Origin: Zygnema cylindricum
Lineage: Eukaryota; Streptophyta; Zygnematophyceae; Zygnematales; Zygnemataceae
Assembly (NCBI GenBank): GCA_037447655.1
Contig: JBBHKE010002973.1
Span: forward strand, 416,322 to 480,321
DNA: 64,000 nt
Direction: 5' to 3'
Shown here: in pieces, positions 34,379 through 44,807 of the stretch
How positions within the stretch are numbered: position 1 is the first letter of the stretch
Layout of the letters: every line of letters begins with the position of its first letter
Translations under genes and position numbers: made by a program
The notes under the pieces: generated by a model
Database searches by the model: none
The model's input: only the letters and a program-made list of their open reading frames with translations
What the model was told of the DNA's origin: nothing

Positions 34379-35766
34379 TCATTTCCTAATGCTAGTATCA
34401 AAACCCTTATCATCTAATACGGACGTAGAGATGAGGTTTTTGTTCAGCTCCGGAATAAAAAATACATCGGAGAATGTAACTATAGATGTCTTTCCTTCTA
34501 CCAAGACTTTCAGATATACCGATCCTACAAGAGTAGTAGTGACTATCCTCCTATCCTCGTACTCTATCTCTATAGTGGGAATCTTTCTTATCTTAGTGAT
34601 TAGGTGTTTATCCTTACACATGTGCATGGAGGCACCTGAATCTGCAATCTGATCTGCTTCACCTTTCAATCCATCGAAAGCACATTTTTGCTTTCGTGGA
34701 ATTTCTACCTCGTTTGTCGCTTCCAACTCCTCATCCAATAGGAGCTCATCGTCCTCGTCTTCGGATTCCACCTCATGTACCTGTGTCACAAGGGCCTTTT
34801 TCTTTCCTCTCGGGGTTCCACCGGTCTGCCCCTCCTTTAACCGAAGCTCGGTTAGTTTAGTGCACTCCGCCATATAGTGCTTAGGTTTCTTACAGAAATG
34901 ACATAAAACTTTGGGAGCCCTTAGTCCAAACTCGTCGGTGTGATTTTTCTGCTTCCCCCTCAGTAATTTCCCACCGGTCTCCGGAAATCCTTGTTCCTCC
35001 AGTCAATCCCAGCTGCCAAGGCTTGCCCACTCTTTCCTCCCTTTCGGATCTCAATTGTATTCTCGCGAACGAGAATCATATCTACCATTGAGTTCCATAT
35101 CCACCTTGAGTCCGGCAAGTCATGCACACGGTTGACTATGTTCTCGAACTCATGGGGTAACTTCATCAGTAAACAGTTAACCTTTTTTTTTTCACTAAAA
35201 TCTTTTCCCGCACTCTCTAGCTCCATGAAGAGTGTAGCAAGCTCATTGCAAAAATCCAACATCTTCCCCCCTTTGTATACATACTCCTTAACTTTCTCAT
35301 CAGCCAACTGTTGTTGCTGAATCGTACCACTTCGGTACATCTCTATGAGAGCCATCCAAAGATCGGATGCCCTTTCTACCTTTAAATGAAGACATGCAAG
35401 TCCTTGAGTAAGGTTGCGGAGGATGAGTGCTTTGCCGCCATATTGTTGAAGTCCCAGGTATCACTATCATTCTCCTCGTTCCTCGGAATAGGTGACATGA
35501 ATGCCTAACCAGTTGCTATTGGTGTGGTCGTCTCCTACTCTTTTCCTTTGTCCACCACCTCTCCTTCTTTTTTCTCCTCCATTGAAGATGGATCTGCATC
35601 TCTAGTGAATCTGCCCCCTTTAAACCCTAGAGGTATCCCAAGACTGGATGGACGCCTCACCCGTCCACTCACTATTCCCCAAAACCTTCTCTCACATAGA
35701 GCTCTTGTCATCATACTTTCCTAGTATATGAAGCCAACTCCATTGAATATGGGCTCCCTAGATGGT
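34379..35766 (-). pseudogene. copia G gag and protease
   Basis: The gag frame (35355-34960) has MALIEMYRSGTIQQQQLADE and the knuckle region. The next frame (34873-34379) starts in the knuckle MAECTKL and contains the protease with a conserved DSGAS (ADSGASMHMCKDKH) and SVLDDKGFD. A gag start equivalent to VMGP is mutated at the PBS (complement GGTTATAGGCC). Frameshifts separate the pieces. Confidence 0.88.
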
Positions 35767-35778
35767 CGGCCTATAACC

Positions 35779-36831
35779 TGCAATTGTGAGACCTCCATAA
35801 GACCTCAGAGTAAGCAGCTCACAGGAAGCCTCTAGGATAACCCTGACCCCTTTGTCTTTCAGCACGAATAACAGCCACCCTCGCAAACAAAAGCTCTGAC
35901 CACCTTCATCCTTGTGAACGAAAGACTCTCTTGAGTCGATAGCAAAAAGAATCTCTGAATTTGCTCCCCTGAGTAGTAAATTATGGAGGGTCAAAGTTGA
36001 CTTTTTGTACAGAAGCTCTCTGGGAGAGAGGGTCCTATCTACCAATTTTTCTAAGTCCTATCTCTCTCACAAACTCTATCTACTAGTGTACGGCACCAAT
36101 CATATTACACTGCCGTACATAAAAGTATAGCTGCCGGTGTACTTTATGTACGGAATTTGTACAACATGGCCTAAATGTCGACACATGTCATATCCGGATT
36201 TGGTCCCGTAATTCTCGGAGATGCCGCGATCCAACGTAATTTTGCCACGTGTCATCCGATGTGGCGAATACCAGAAACCGCCAAGAATCTCTTCCGCGGT
36301 CTCGGCTTTCTTTTCGGTCGTCCGATCGAATGCAAATTTCAATCCTAACCGTCATAAATGCTTGTGCGGTATTTGTTTCATAAAAAAAACAAAATGCGTG
36401 GTACTTGTTTCTTGTCCATAACAAAATCCGTACGTTTTACATAACGGGATCTATGTAACCGTAAACATCCGCCGTTAAATGAATTTTCCTACGTGTTAAC
36501 ATTTAAATAAATATCAAACCCAATAGTATGTATCGTAACATCTAGACTTAACGGCTATGGCTACCGGCGTTTTGATGGTCGGCAGGTACCAGGATCAAAT
36601 CATGTTACCGACATACACCTTTTAGTAAATAAACCTACCTATATAACTAATTTATTTCCCGTAAACCTCTGGATAGCCTAGGTAGCCATGGCTTTAGCTT
36701 CCTCACCAACTTCTCAGTGAGTGCAACAAGTGTGGGAGTTTGGAGAGAGAAGTTAGAGGAAGACTTCCTCGACTTCTTTCTATATTCCAATTTAGACCTA
36801 GAAAATCATAAAATAACCATCGATTTCTACA
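35779..36831 (-). repeat. 5' LTR of copia G
   Basis: A 1053-bp LTR similar throughout to 30411-31469 but with scattered differences and a missing repeat at the GGCTACCGG stretch (36555). It is followed by target duplication AGGTG and the resumed gypsy RNase H. Confidence 0.92.
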
Positions 36832-36836
36832 AGGTG

Positions 36837-37845
36837 GATGCAAAAATTAGCATATTTCAAATTTAATGTCAAACATGTTTTGGGAAGAAAAATATAGACG
36901 CATATCTTTTAAGTAGATGTTTTGAAATAAGTGTTATGGTTTAGGAAGAATTTTTTTAGATACTATTAGAAATGATTATGATAAAGATCCTTATTTTGCT
37001 GTGATTTGCAAAAATATTTTGGGAGGGAATTCTTACCCATTGAATGAGACGCATGTCAAAAATTTTAGACTAGAGGATGGTTTACTGTATTTGCAAATTG
37101 GGGATAGATTATGCATTCCTGAAGTGGGAGCCTTAAGAAAAAAAAAATTATAGGAAGCTCATGAGCATTTAGGACATCTATGTCGAGATAAAACTCTTAG
37201 TCGATTGCAAAGTAGATTGTTTTTTACCTGGGATGGCAAAGGAGGTGTCAAAAAACGTGGAAAGTTATGTCCCTTGCCAACAGAGTAAACCTAGTACCCA
37301 AAAATCTAAAGGTCTCTTAAAACTTTTGGATATCTCAAAAGACCGTGGGAATCTGTCAGTATGGATTTTATTGTCAAGTTGCCTGCTAGATCTAAAAGGA
37401 ATGACAGTATCATGGTCATAGTCGATAGGTTCAGTAAAATGGCAATCTTTATCCCTTGCAAAACCATTTTTTCAGTTGTAGATATAGCAAAGTTGTATTT
37501 TGACAACGTGGTCGGACATCATCGAGTCCCTCTATCTATAGTCGATGATAGAGATTCTAATTTTACGGCTGCTTTTTGGAAAGAATTACAGCAAAATTTA
37601 GGCTTTGAATTGAAAATGAGTGATACACATCAGCCAATTGAAACCACCGAATCTTCGACCAACCAAAGGAGAATTGAAATTGGATCCCTCAATAATTATA
37701 GAATCTGAAGTCCACAGATGGGTAATAGATTGGGTTGGTCAACGGTTCAAGGTCGGCGATACTGACAGATTCCCACGGCAAGTGCATTATCTAGGAAGGC
37801 CTGAGGATGAGGGGAGGGATATTAATATAGAAGTCCCATCTTGAG
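36837..37845 (+). pseudogene. gypsy RNase H end and integrase
   Basis: This resumes RNase H (MQKLAYFKFNVKHVLGRKN) after the nested copia. The integrase zinc site begins HEHLGHLCRDKTLSRLQ and has CQQ-type cysteines near 37275. The core has MDFIVKLPARSKRN (first Asp) and DDRDSNFTAAFW (second Asp). The final Glu region is lost in a frameshift (SDTHQPIETT). The terminal segment (EVHRWVIDWVGQRF to EDEGRDI) may be a degraded chromodomain, which would make this a chromovirus, but that is a guess. It ends at TGA 37842, just before the polypurine tract. Confidence 0.85.
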
Positions 37846-37875
37846 AATTAACAGTGTTTTAACTGAGGTTACTTA

Positions 37876-37892
37876 AAAATAAGGAGGAGTGA
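37876..37892 (+). other. gypsy polypurine tract
   Basis: AAATAAGGAGGAGTGA lies directly before the 3' LTR start TGTAACATTAATAGCGG, the standard location for plus-strand priming. Confidence 0.75.
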
Positions 37893-38861
37893 TGTAACAT
37901 TAATAGCGGATCGAGCTTGTTTATAAAGGGGTATTTAGGTATTATGATAATAGAGTACTCAATTTGGTAGACGTTCGCGAAAGAATCACCCTATTTGCAG
38001 TTATATTTTAAAAATTATAGCGATGGCTGTATTTAGGTGACAGCGTGGGGTCTAAATAACAAGTGGGTATCACTGATACGGGTTAAGGGTTAAATTAGTA
38101 CCGAAATTACGCGTGTACGTCTCATAAAGTTCTAATGAAACGTTTAGTATAAACGGTGGTTCGTTTCGTACAAATTTTCGTACGAAACGTTACTTTCACT
38201 TAAGGGAATTTTGTAGGAAGCTTTGCGTGCGAAATTTGTTACGCACGATCGTGCGAAGTCGCGTTTCGTTTGGCGCCCACTTTTTCACGTAAATGTTACG
38301 TAGTGAAACGTAACGTTTGATTGGTTAGTAAAGTGCTAGATAGTTAGAAAGAGATTTCGCACGTTTTTGCATTGGTCAATCTGAGTCCTTGTTGATCAAT
38401 GATTGACCCAGGTAAAAGCCTGCTAAAAAGAAGCGCTCACTCTAGCCTGGCTATTCCAGGGCGATGATGGATAAATAGTGAATTGTAAGAGGAGAGTAGA
38501 CATCTTTTCCTTTGGAAAAGTTTGTGGAAATTTTGGTTGATCTTGGTCTTGAGCGATTAATACCAAATTGGAGAAAATGCATTTTTGCATGGAAATCTCT
38601 TACTAACAAAATAGTGTTTTAGTAGTTAAGAGATAGAATTATCAAGAGTGGAGAGTAGTGGAAAACACTTTAATAAGAAGGGTTGATCCACGAGGGCAAG
38701 AGACCAAGCTAATGTTATGTGGGCAAAAGCTTCTTCTAATTTAAAGTTTATCCTTATGTGAGTGTGGTCCAATGTGGATGTGTATTTTCCAATGTGTGGA
38801 ATGTGTGGTTGGGATTGTTTGTAGTAATGGGATTTTCTGAGAGGTAGGAGATCGTGTTACA
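37893..38861 (+). repeat. gypsy 3' LTR
   Basis: A 969-bp LTR, TGTAACATTA...GTGTTACA, followed by the target duplication CTTTG. It is closer to the fragment at 17855-18801 than to its own 5' LTR, as expected if that fragment was copied from it after the gypsy had landed. Confidence 0.92.
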
Positions 38862-39074
38862 CTTTGTCCGAAGGCACGTGACTTTGGAGACCTGTGAAAA
38901 TATTCATTTAAAAAAAAAAAAAAATACCTCAATATATTGGCGATACAATATATATCGGCAATATATCCCGATATTTTGCTATTTGATATATTGAAGCAAT
39001 ATATCGATTATCGGGTATTTGAAATTCGATATATATATCGAATATCGGCAAATGGTCCTCGATACCCAACACTA

Positions 39075-41980
39075 TTAAACACCCATTTACAGCCAATAAG
39101 TTTTATGTCCGGAGGATAGTCCGCTAGTTCTCAAGTATTTGCGTCCATGATGGAGGCCATCTGATCATTTCTATCTCTAATCCATATGTCTCTCTCCGGA
39201 CTGTTCACTGCCTCCAAGTAAGACTGAGGCTCATCTGCGTGAGATAGCTTAGTTACTTTATGAGCGACCAGTTTTTCTTGTATCCTTTTGTTGCTCCTTC
39301 TTCCTCCCTCAAACTCTCAAGTTGGAATGGAGGGAAGTCTTAGATTTCTCCTTACTGTCTCATCGGCTCCCATATCCATAGAAGCCAGTTGCGGTTCCTC
39401 CTCTTCTGTCTCCTCAAAGTCCATAGGAATATGTGAGGTTTTCGTTGATTCTCCTGTATCTTGGATCTTCCTTGAATCTGCAATCACTATTTAAGTCTTG
39501 TCCGTTACGAGAACGACCGAGTTCTCCTCAGTTTTGTACTCAAATCTGATTCTTATCTTCTTCGTATATTTGAAGGGGTCAAATGACTTCCCTTTATCCA
39601 TGACAACTAGGTGTTTGACCAGAATGATATCTTTCTTTGCTAAGTCATACACTCTATATCCCTTGACATCCTCATCATATCCTACAAAGTATCCAGGTAT
39701 TCCCTTAGCATCTAGTTTCCAGTTTTTGCTATTCGTGTCAAGACTGTAAACTTGGCTACCGAATACTTTAAGGTGAGAGATATCTGGTTTCCTTCTAACA
39801 TATCTCTCATAAGGTGTCATTCCTTTTACTGATGAGGTAACGACTCTATTCTTAATGTAGTTGGCACACTTCATGTCTTCGCCCCAAAATCTCTTTCTTA
39901 TTTTCTTGTCGGCCAACATACTGCATACACTATCTCCTCGTGTTCCGTTCAACCTCTCAGCTACCCCATTTTGTTCCGAGTTATATGGTACAGTTTTTTG
40001 GTGTTGAACTCCCTCACCTGTCAAGTATTAGTCAAACTGGTTAGAGGTATATTCTCCCACATTATCAATCATTATTCTCTTAATGGAGGTTCCATGCATC
40101 TCTCACTCTAGGCTTTATATTCTTTGAAGTAAGTTGGTGTTTCAGACTTTGTTTTTAGGAAGTAGACTCTACAATATCTAGACCATTCATCGGTTATCGT
40201 CAACATAAACCTCTTCCCTCCGACCGAAGGTACTTTTGCGGGTCCCCGTATATCTTTGTGGACCAAATCTAGTACTTTCTCACCCTTGTATGTGTCGGCT
40301 TTGGGAAAGGGGAGTCTGTGAGCCTTACCTTTAGCACAGCCACTACAATCATCCACCATTTCATTATCCCCAAAGTGAATGCCTTCTACTACACCACGCT
40401 TCGTTATTTCCCTCAACCTATCAAAATGCACATGCCCCAACCGCTGATGCAAAATCATCAACTTTGGAACACCAACATAGTAAGCATTTTTCTTTTCATT
40501 ACTCAAGTTAAACCTAAACATTCCTTCGTTACCGTTTTCTGCCCTGAAGTAGACTCCATCCCCATACTTTAGCTGTAAAGACTCCCTTTCTAGTGAAGGT
40601 ATCAAACTCTTTGTCATCTAACACAGACGTAGAGACAAGATTTTTACTTAGCTAAGGAATGTAGAGTATATCTGAGAAGGTGACTATAGAGTTCTTACCC
40701 TCCACTAAGAATTTCAGATCTACCGACCCCACTACATCTGTAGTAACCACTCTCCCATCCCCATACTCTATCTCTACAGTAGGGATCTTTCTTAGCTTAG
40801 TAAAGAGGTGCTTATCGCGACACATATGCATGGATGCACATGAGTCGATGATCCATCCTTCCTGTGGAGCTTCCGGAATCGCTCCGAGAGCACACTTCTA
40901 TTTCTGAGGGATCTCCTTCTCCTCCACACTCTCGTCAAGAAGAAGCTCCCCATCCCCCTCCTCAAAGGACTCGTCCTCGGTCTCTACTTTCACTTTTGTG
41001 CCCACAAGTGCCTTTTTCTTCCCTTCGAAAGAACCCCCTCCACGGTTCTCTTAGAGCTGCAGCTATGATAGCTTGACACAATTCGCTATGAAGTGTCCCT
41101 GCATTTTGCAAAAATGACAAAGACCCTTTGGGGGCCTCGGTCCTCCAAACTGGTCTCTCTCTCCTTTGTACGATTTCTTCGAATCCTTACCCCACCGGTT
41201 TGCTCTTGTAGTTAGAGCTTGGATGCTCTTTCCCCCTCTCCTAATCTCCATTGTGTTCTCATGCACAAGTATTATCTGGACCATTATGTTCCACTTCCAT
41301 GAAGTGTTAGTCATTTCCTGTACTCGGTACACTATGTTTTCATACTTGTCGGGTAACTTAATGATGAGAGTGTTAACTTTCATCTTTAGTGTACGTGTCC
41401 ACCCCAAACTCTCCATCTCTATATACAAACAAGAGAGATCATTATAGTAGTCTAACATCTTTCGCGCTTTGTAAGTATAATTCCCTAACTTTTGTTCAAC
41501 CATCTGGAGCTTCCGAATAGTGCCAGCTCTATAGATTTCACCCAAACTCACCCACAACTCCTCGGCCTTCTAAATGTGAAGGTGGGGGATTGCCAAAGCC
41601 TGAGTGAGGTGTCTTAGAATGAAGTATTTGGCAACCATGTTGATGTCTTCCCACATTATGGTATCGTTCTCCGCGTCTTCAATATCGCAACTCCGGGTGT
41701 CGTGGTAATAGCAGCAATAGGAGTGAGAGGCGTCTCCTTCTCTTTCCCCTTTTCAGACACATTGATATCCCTATCATATGCCTTCTCTACTGCAGCAGAT
41801 GCTGTTGCATAAAACCCTATTCCACCAAACCCTAGTGGAGTTCCTTGAGGGAGACATTTCACTTGTCTACTGACAATACCTTAATATCGTTTTTAGTACA
41901 AAGCCCATGTCATCATGGCTTCCCAATAGATAAACCTGGATCCGTTGAAGGAGGGCACCCTAGAGGGTGGGCCCATAACC
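39075..41980 (-). pseudogene. copia H integrase to gag (right copy)
   Basis: A better-kept copy of 19015-21920. Integrase frames lie at 40617-40108 (zinc site, TITDEWSRYCRVYFL) and 40024-39491 (EQNGVAERLN glutamate region, HLKVFGSQVYSLDTN). The second catalytic region reads IDNVGEY rather than SDNGGEY, retaining the Asp. The protease has DSCAS. Gag (41557-41063) ends in the knuckle CHFCKMQGHFIANC. PBS complement GGGCCCATAACC at 41969-41980 is intact, but the in-LTR start codon seen in the young element is lost. Confidence 0.92.
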
Positions 41981-42974
41981 TGCAATTCTCTACCATCTAA
42001 TGGACTACAAAATTCAAGAAAGCCTCTAGGTAGTTTTTAACTAACCCACTTTCAACCACAACCACCCTTGCCTAAGCAGACAAGTTGACAATCTAACTGC
42101 GCCATTCTATAGTCTAGACTACCCTGAGTGCGTAGCAAAAAAAATCACTGAAAACAGCCAACCATCCCATAAGTTATGAGGTGGCAAAGATGTCAATTTA
42201 TACAAACTTTCAAAGAGAGAGGTGACTGTCTTCTAAAAATATGCTAAGTCCTACTTCCCTCGCACAACCTCTATCTACTACAGTACGACTTAATCAAATA
42301 ACTGTATAGTACAGAAAGGTACTACGGCCGACGTCCTTTTTGTACGGCCTGTGTACGACAAGGCCATTGAGTGGACGCTTGTCCACATTTTACTCGTCCT
42401 GATGTTCTCCAGTTTTTTCTCGCGACCAAATATTATCTCTCCACGTGGCGCCATGTCATGCCTCGTCCAAAAAGGTCAAAGTGACCATTCTGGGATCTCG
42501 AGGCAATATGTGTTGTTGGATCGAACATCGACATTAAATGTTAGCCGTCAAAACAAATGTCCGATTCATTTGTTTCGTGCGAGATCATGTTTATACTAAA
42601 TATTAACTAGTTCTATGTCCGTTAATTCGTAATTCCGTTACAACGTAGTTTATGTAATTGTCACACCCAATGAATTGTAACGAACTCCTACGACAGACCG
42701 AATAAAGCTAACTGCTACGCCTCGCTCTACCGGTCGGAGGTTCGAGTCTTGCCAGACTCAACCTTTTGTTGAGAGTGACTTGTGTCACTTTATAGTCCTC
42801 CCTATCGAGCTGAGGCAGCCATGGCTTCGCTACTCTCTCTCTCTCGTTTAGTGACTACAACAAGTATGGGTGATAGAGGAAAGAGGTGGAGGCACACTGC
42901 TGCGCTTTTTCTTTTTTTTTTCTACTAAGCTATTTAGACCTAGAAAATACTCTATAAATCCACTGATTTCAACA
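41981..42974 (-). repeat. copia H 5' LTR (right copy)
   Basis: A 994-bp LTR in reverse orientation, nearly the same as 21921-22926. It ends in TTTCAACA at 42974 and borders another copia's pol end at 42975. It carries box-B-like GGAGGTTCGAGTCTTGCC at 42737 and GCCACGTGG-type G-box sequence near 42440. Confidence 0.92.
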
Positions 42975-43974
42975 GATATGATGACCAAACCTGTGCCCTC
43001 TCCCAAGTTAAGATATTGTATAGAAAAGTGTGGGTTAAAAGAGAAGTTAGATTTAGACTATAAAATAAGGGGCGTGTTGAAATCACTAGATTTAGGGAGC
43101 ATTTTCTAGGTCTGAGTAGACTAATAAAAAGTGCAAAAGCACAAGCACCCTGCCTCCACCTTCTCTCTCTAGCCCCCATACTTATTGTAGTCATTGAAGG
43201 TGAAGGAGAGTGGCGGAGCTATGGCTGCCTCTGCTACATAGGCAGGACTATAGAGTGACATAAGTCACTCTTAACAAAAAGGTTGTGTCCGGCAAGACTC
43301 TAACCTCCGACCAGCATAGCGAGGCGTAGCCGTCAACTTTAATCGGTCTGTCGTAGGAGTTCATTAGACTACATAGGGTTTCACTTTTATTTAAACAGTG
43401 TTTTAGAACTCTAATCCGATTAACAGAATTACGGATAGATAACATGGAGGCTAGTTAATATATAGTGCGATCATGAATCCGCACGAAACAAAGGTACCGG
43501 ACATTTGTTTCGACGGCTAATATTAAAAGCCGGTTTGGATCCGACGACATGCATTATCGCCGAGATCTCGGAATGGACGCTTTGGTGGTTTTCGTGTGTG
43601 ATATGACCTGGCGCCACATGGCAAGGTAGCATTGGGAAGCTGGAATCCTGGGAGTATGAGGACAAGTCCGGAGGAGACAGACGTCCACTCCATGGCCTTG
43701 TCGTACACATGCCATACAGAAAGGACACCGGCCGTTGTACCTTTTTGTACTGTACAGTCTTTTGATTGGTTCGTACTTCAACAGTTAGGGGTTATGAGAT
43801 GGGTTTAGGACTTAGGGAATTTAGGAGGTATTGCCTCTCTCCCAACAAGCTTGTATGAATATTGGCATCTATTTGCTTGCTTGGGTAGCAGTGGTCCTAT
43901 TTGAGGAAGGGTTAGTCAAAAACTATTTAGAGCCTTCGTGAAATCTGTAGTCCAATGGGGGACACAGAATTGCA
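42975..43974 (+). mobile_element. copia 3' tail and LTR, + strand
   Basis: About 85 bp of pol end (DMMTKPVPSPKLRYCIEKCG), a polypurine tract (43060-43074) and a 900-bp LTR (43075-43974; TGTTGAAATC...GAATTGCA). The pol end begins exactly where the copia H LTR stops, so H had inserted into this element close to the end of pol. The missing 5' part would have been left of H and was lost. The LTR carries the antisense box B (GTCCGGCAAGACTCTAACCTCC, split by up to two changes) near 43285. Confidence 0.88.
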
Positions 43975-44410
43975 ATGCGTATAAAAGGGAAAAAAAATTA
44001 TAGTTACATGCATTCTCCCTCTAACCAAAGATCCCTCTTATGCTACCCCACAAAAATATTGCCAAATATATAGTATTCCTCGAAAATTTGGGAAATGCTT
44101 GAACCAAAGCCTAACAAGTCAAATACACGCTAATTTTAGTAAATCACATTGTATTTGAAAGATCATACATGTTAAATTTCTTAACCAAGATTATCACGGT
44201 TATTGAATGTATATTAGTGGGAGAAAGAAATTGATAGAGACGGAAAGAAAAACCAGGTTAGCAGAGAGGGCGAGAAATTCCTTTCCCATATGATTGTTTT
44301 TAATGACTGAGAAAACGTTGAAAAAACTAAAATAAGTGGGAGACATTGATACATACATGTTTTATTCGAGTTGTGTATCTAAAGCCCTTTACAGATATTC
44401 GGCATGTACC
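43975..44410. other. AT-rich intergenic sequence, nothing recognised
   Basis: No open frame of note and no similarity to the transposons on the left. GTATAAAAGG at 43979-43988 looks like a TATA box but no coding sequence follows. Confidence 0.5.
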
Positions 44411-44807
44411 TAATTTTGGGTACCCAATAATCGATACATCGTTTCAATGTATCGAGAAGCTCAATATCGCGATATTTATGCGATACCCGATATTACAATA
44501 AATATATTTCGCGATATATCGAAGTGATGTTAGGCAAAAAACATATCAATAGCCCCCATCCCCTGATGCGCGAGATTAGGAGGGTGGAGGAGGGGGGGGG
44601 GGGTGTGTGATCATCTGTACGATATACCGTACGATTTACCATACGATTTACCGTACTAAATTCGTACGGACACCCATCTCTTACCAAATATATTGCGATA
44701 ATTTTTGTTGGTCCTAGAGCGATATATCCAGCCCTTTGTCCGTTCCATATTCGATATATCGAATATCAGATGTATCGCGATAAATTTTTACCTAATACAC
44801 AACACTA
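44411..44807 (-). mobile_element. hAT-like MITE related to the large hAT-like element
   Basis: About 0.4 kb. The right end read on the complement is TAGTGTTGTGTATTAGGTAA, close to the left end of the element at 24383. Inside are many CGATATATCG and TATCGCGATA motifs. The left end (TAATTTTGGGTACCC) is decayed, and no matching 8-bp duplication was found, so the left border is approximate. It holds a run of 12 or more G at about 44590-44604. Confidence 0.6.

Larger units (their letters stand above)
30411..36831 (-). mobile_element. Ty1/copia element G nested in the gypsy
   Basis: Reverse-oriented, complete in outline: 3' LTR 30411-31469, polypurine tract complement 31470-31482, pol-gag 31500-35766, PBS region 35767-35778, 5' LTR 35779-36831. 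It is flanked by the perfect duplication AGGTG (30406-30410, 36832-36836). The proteins are broken by several shifts. It is of the same LTR type as elements D and F. It is younger than the gypsy that holds it. Confidence 0.95.
25978..38861 (+). mobile_element. Ty3/gypsy retrotransposon, interrupted by a copia
   Basis: 5' LTR 25978-26945, PBS-like TGGTATGGAAGC (26948), gag, zinc knuckles, RT, RNase H, integrase, polypurine tract and 3' LTR 37893-38861. It is flanked by the perfect 5-bp duplication CTTTG (25973-25977, 38862-38866). RNase H is split at 30410 by a nested copia with TSD AGGTG and resumes at 36837. All genes carry stops or shifts, and the protease is missing. The LTRs differ clearly from each other, so it is much older than the young copia. 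Confidence 0.95.
24383..39074. mobile_element. non-autonomous hAT-like DNA transposon carrying nested insertions
   Basis: The left end is TAGTGTTGGCTATTGGGTAA (24383). The right end, read on the complement, is TAGTGTTGGGTATCGAGG (from 39074). Both are flanked by the perfect 8-bp duplication TTAAACAC (24375-24382, 39075-39082). The TIR sequence and 8-bp duplication fit the hAT superfamily. After removing the solo LTR and the gypsy, about 0.8 kb remains: 24383-24888, 25888-25977 and 38867-39074. Subterminal regions are full of CGATATATCG-like motifs, perhaps transposase binding sites. No transposase is coded. Related sequence lies at 44411-44807. Confidence 0.85.
37914..42974. repeat. right copy of the 5-kb duplicated block
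   Basis: Counterpart of 17855-22926. Here the gypsy LTR is complete and connected to its internal region, and the copia H halves rejoin around the hAT-like element. This is therefore the original arrangement, and the left block is a truncated copy. Confidence 0.92.

Noticed and set aside
1-43974. CRISPR arrays, operons, phage or bacterial features
   Set aside because: None seen. The repeats are eukaryotic retrotransposons and the genes have spliceosomal introns.
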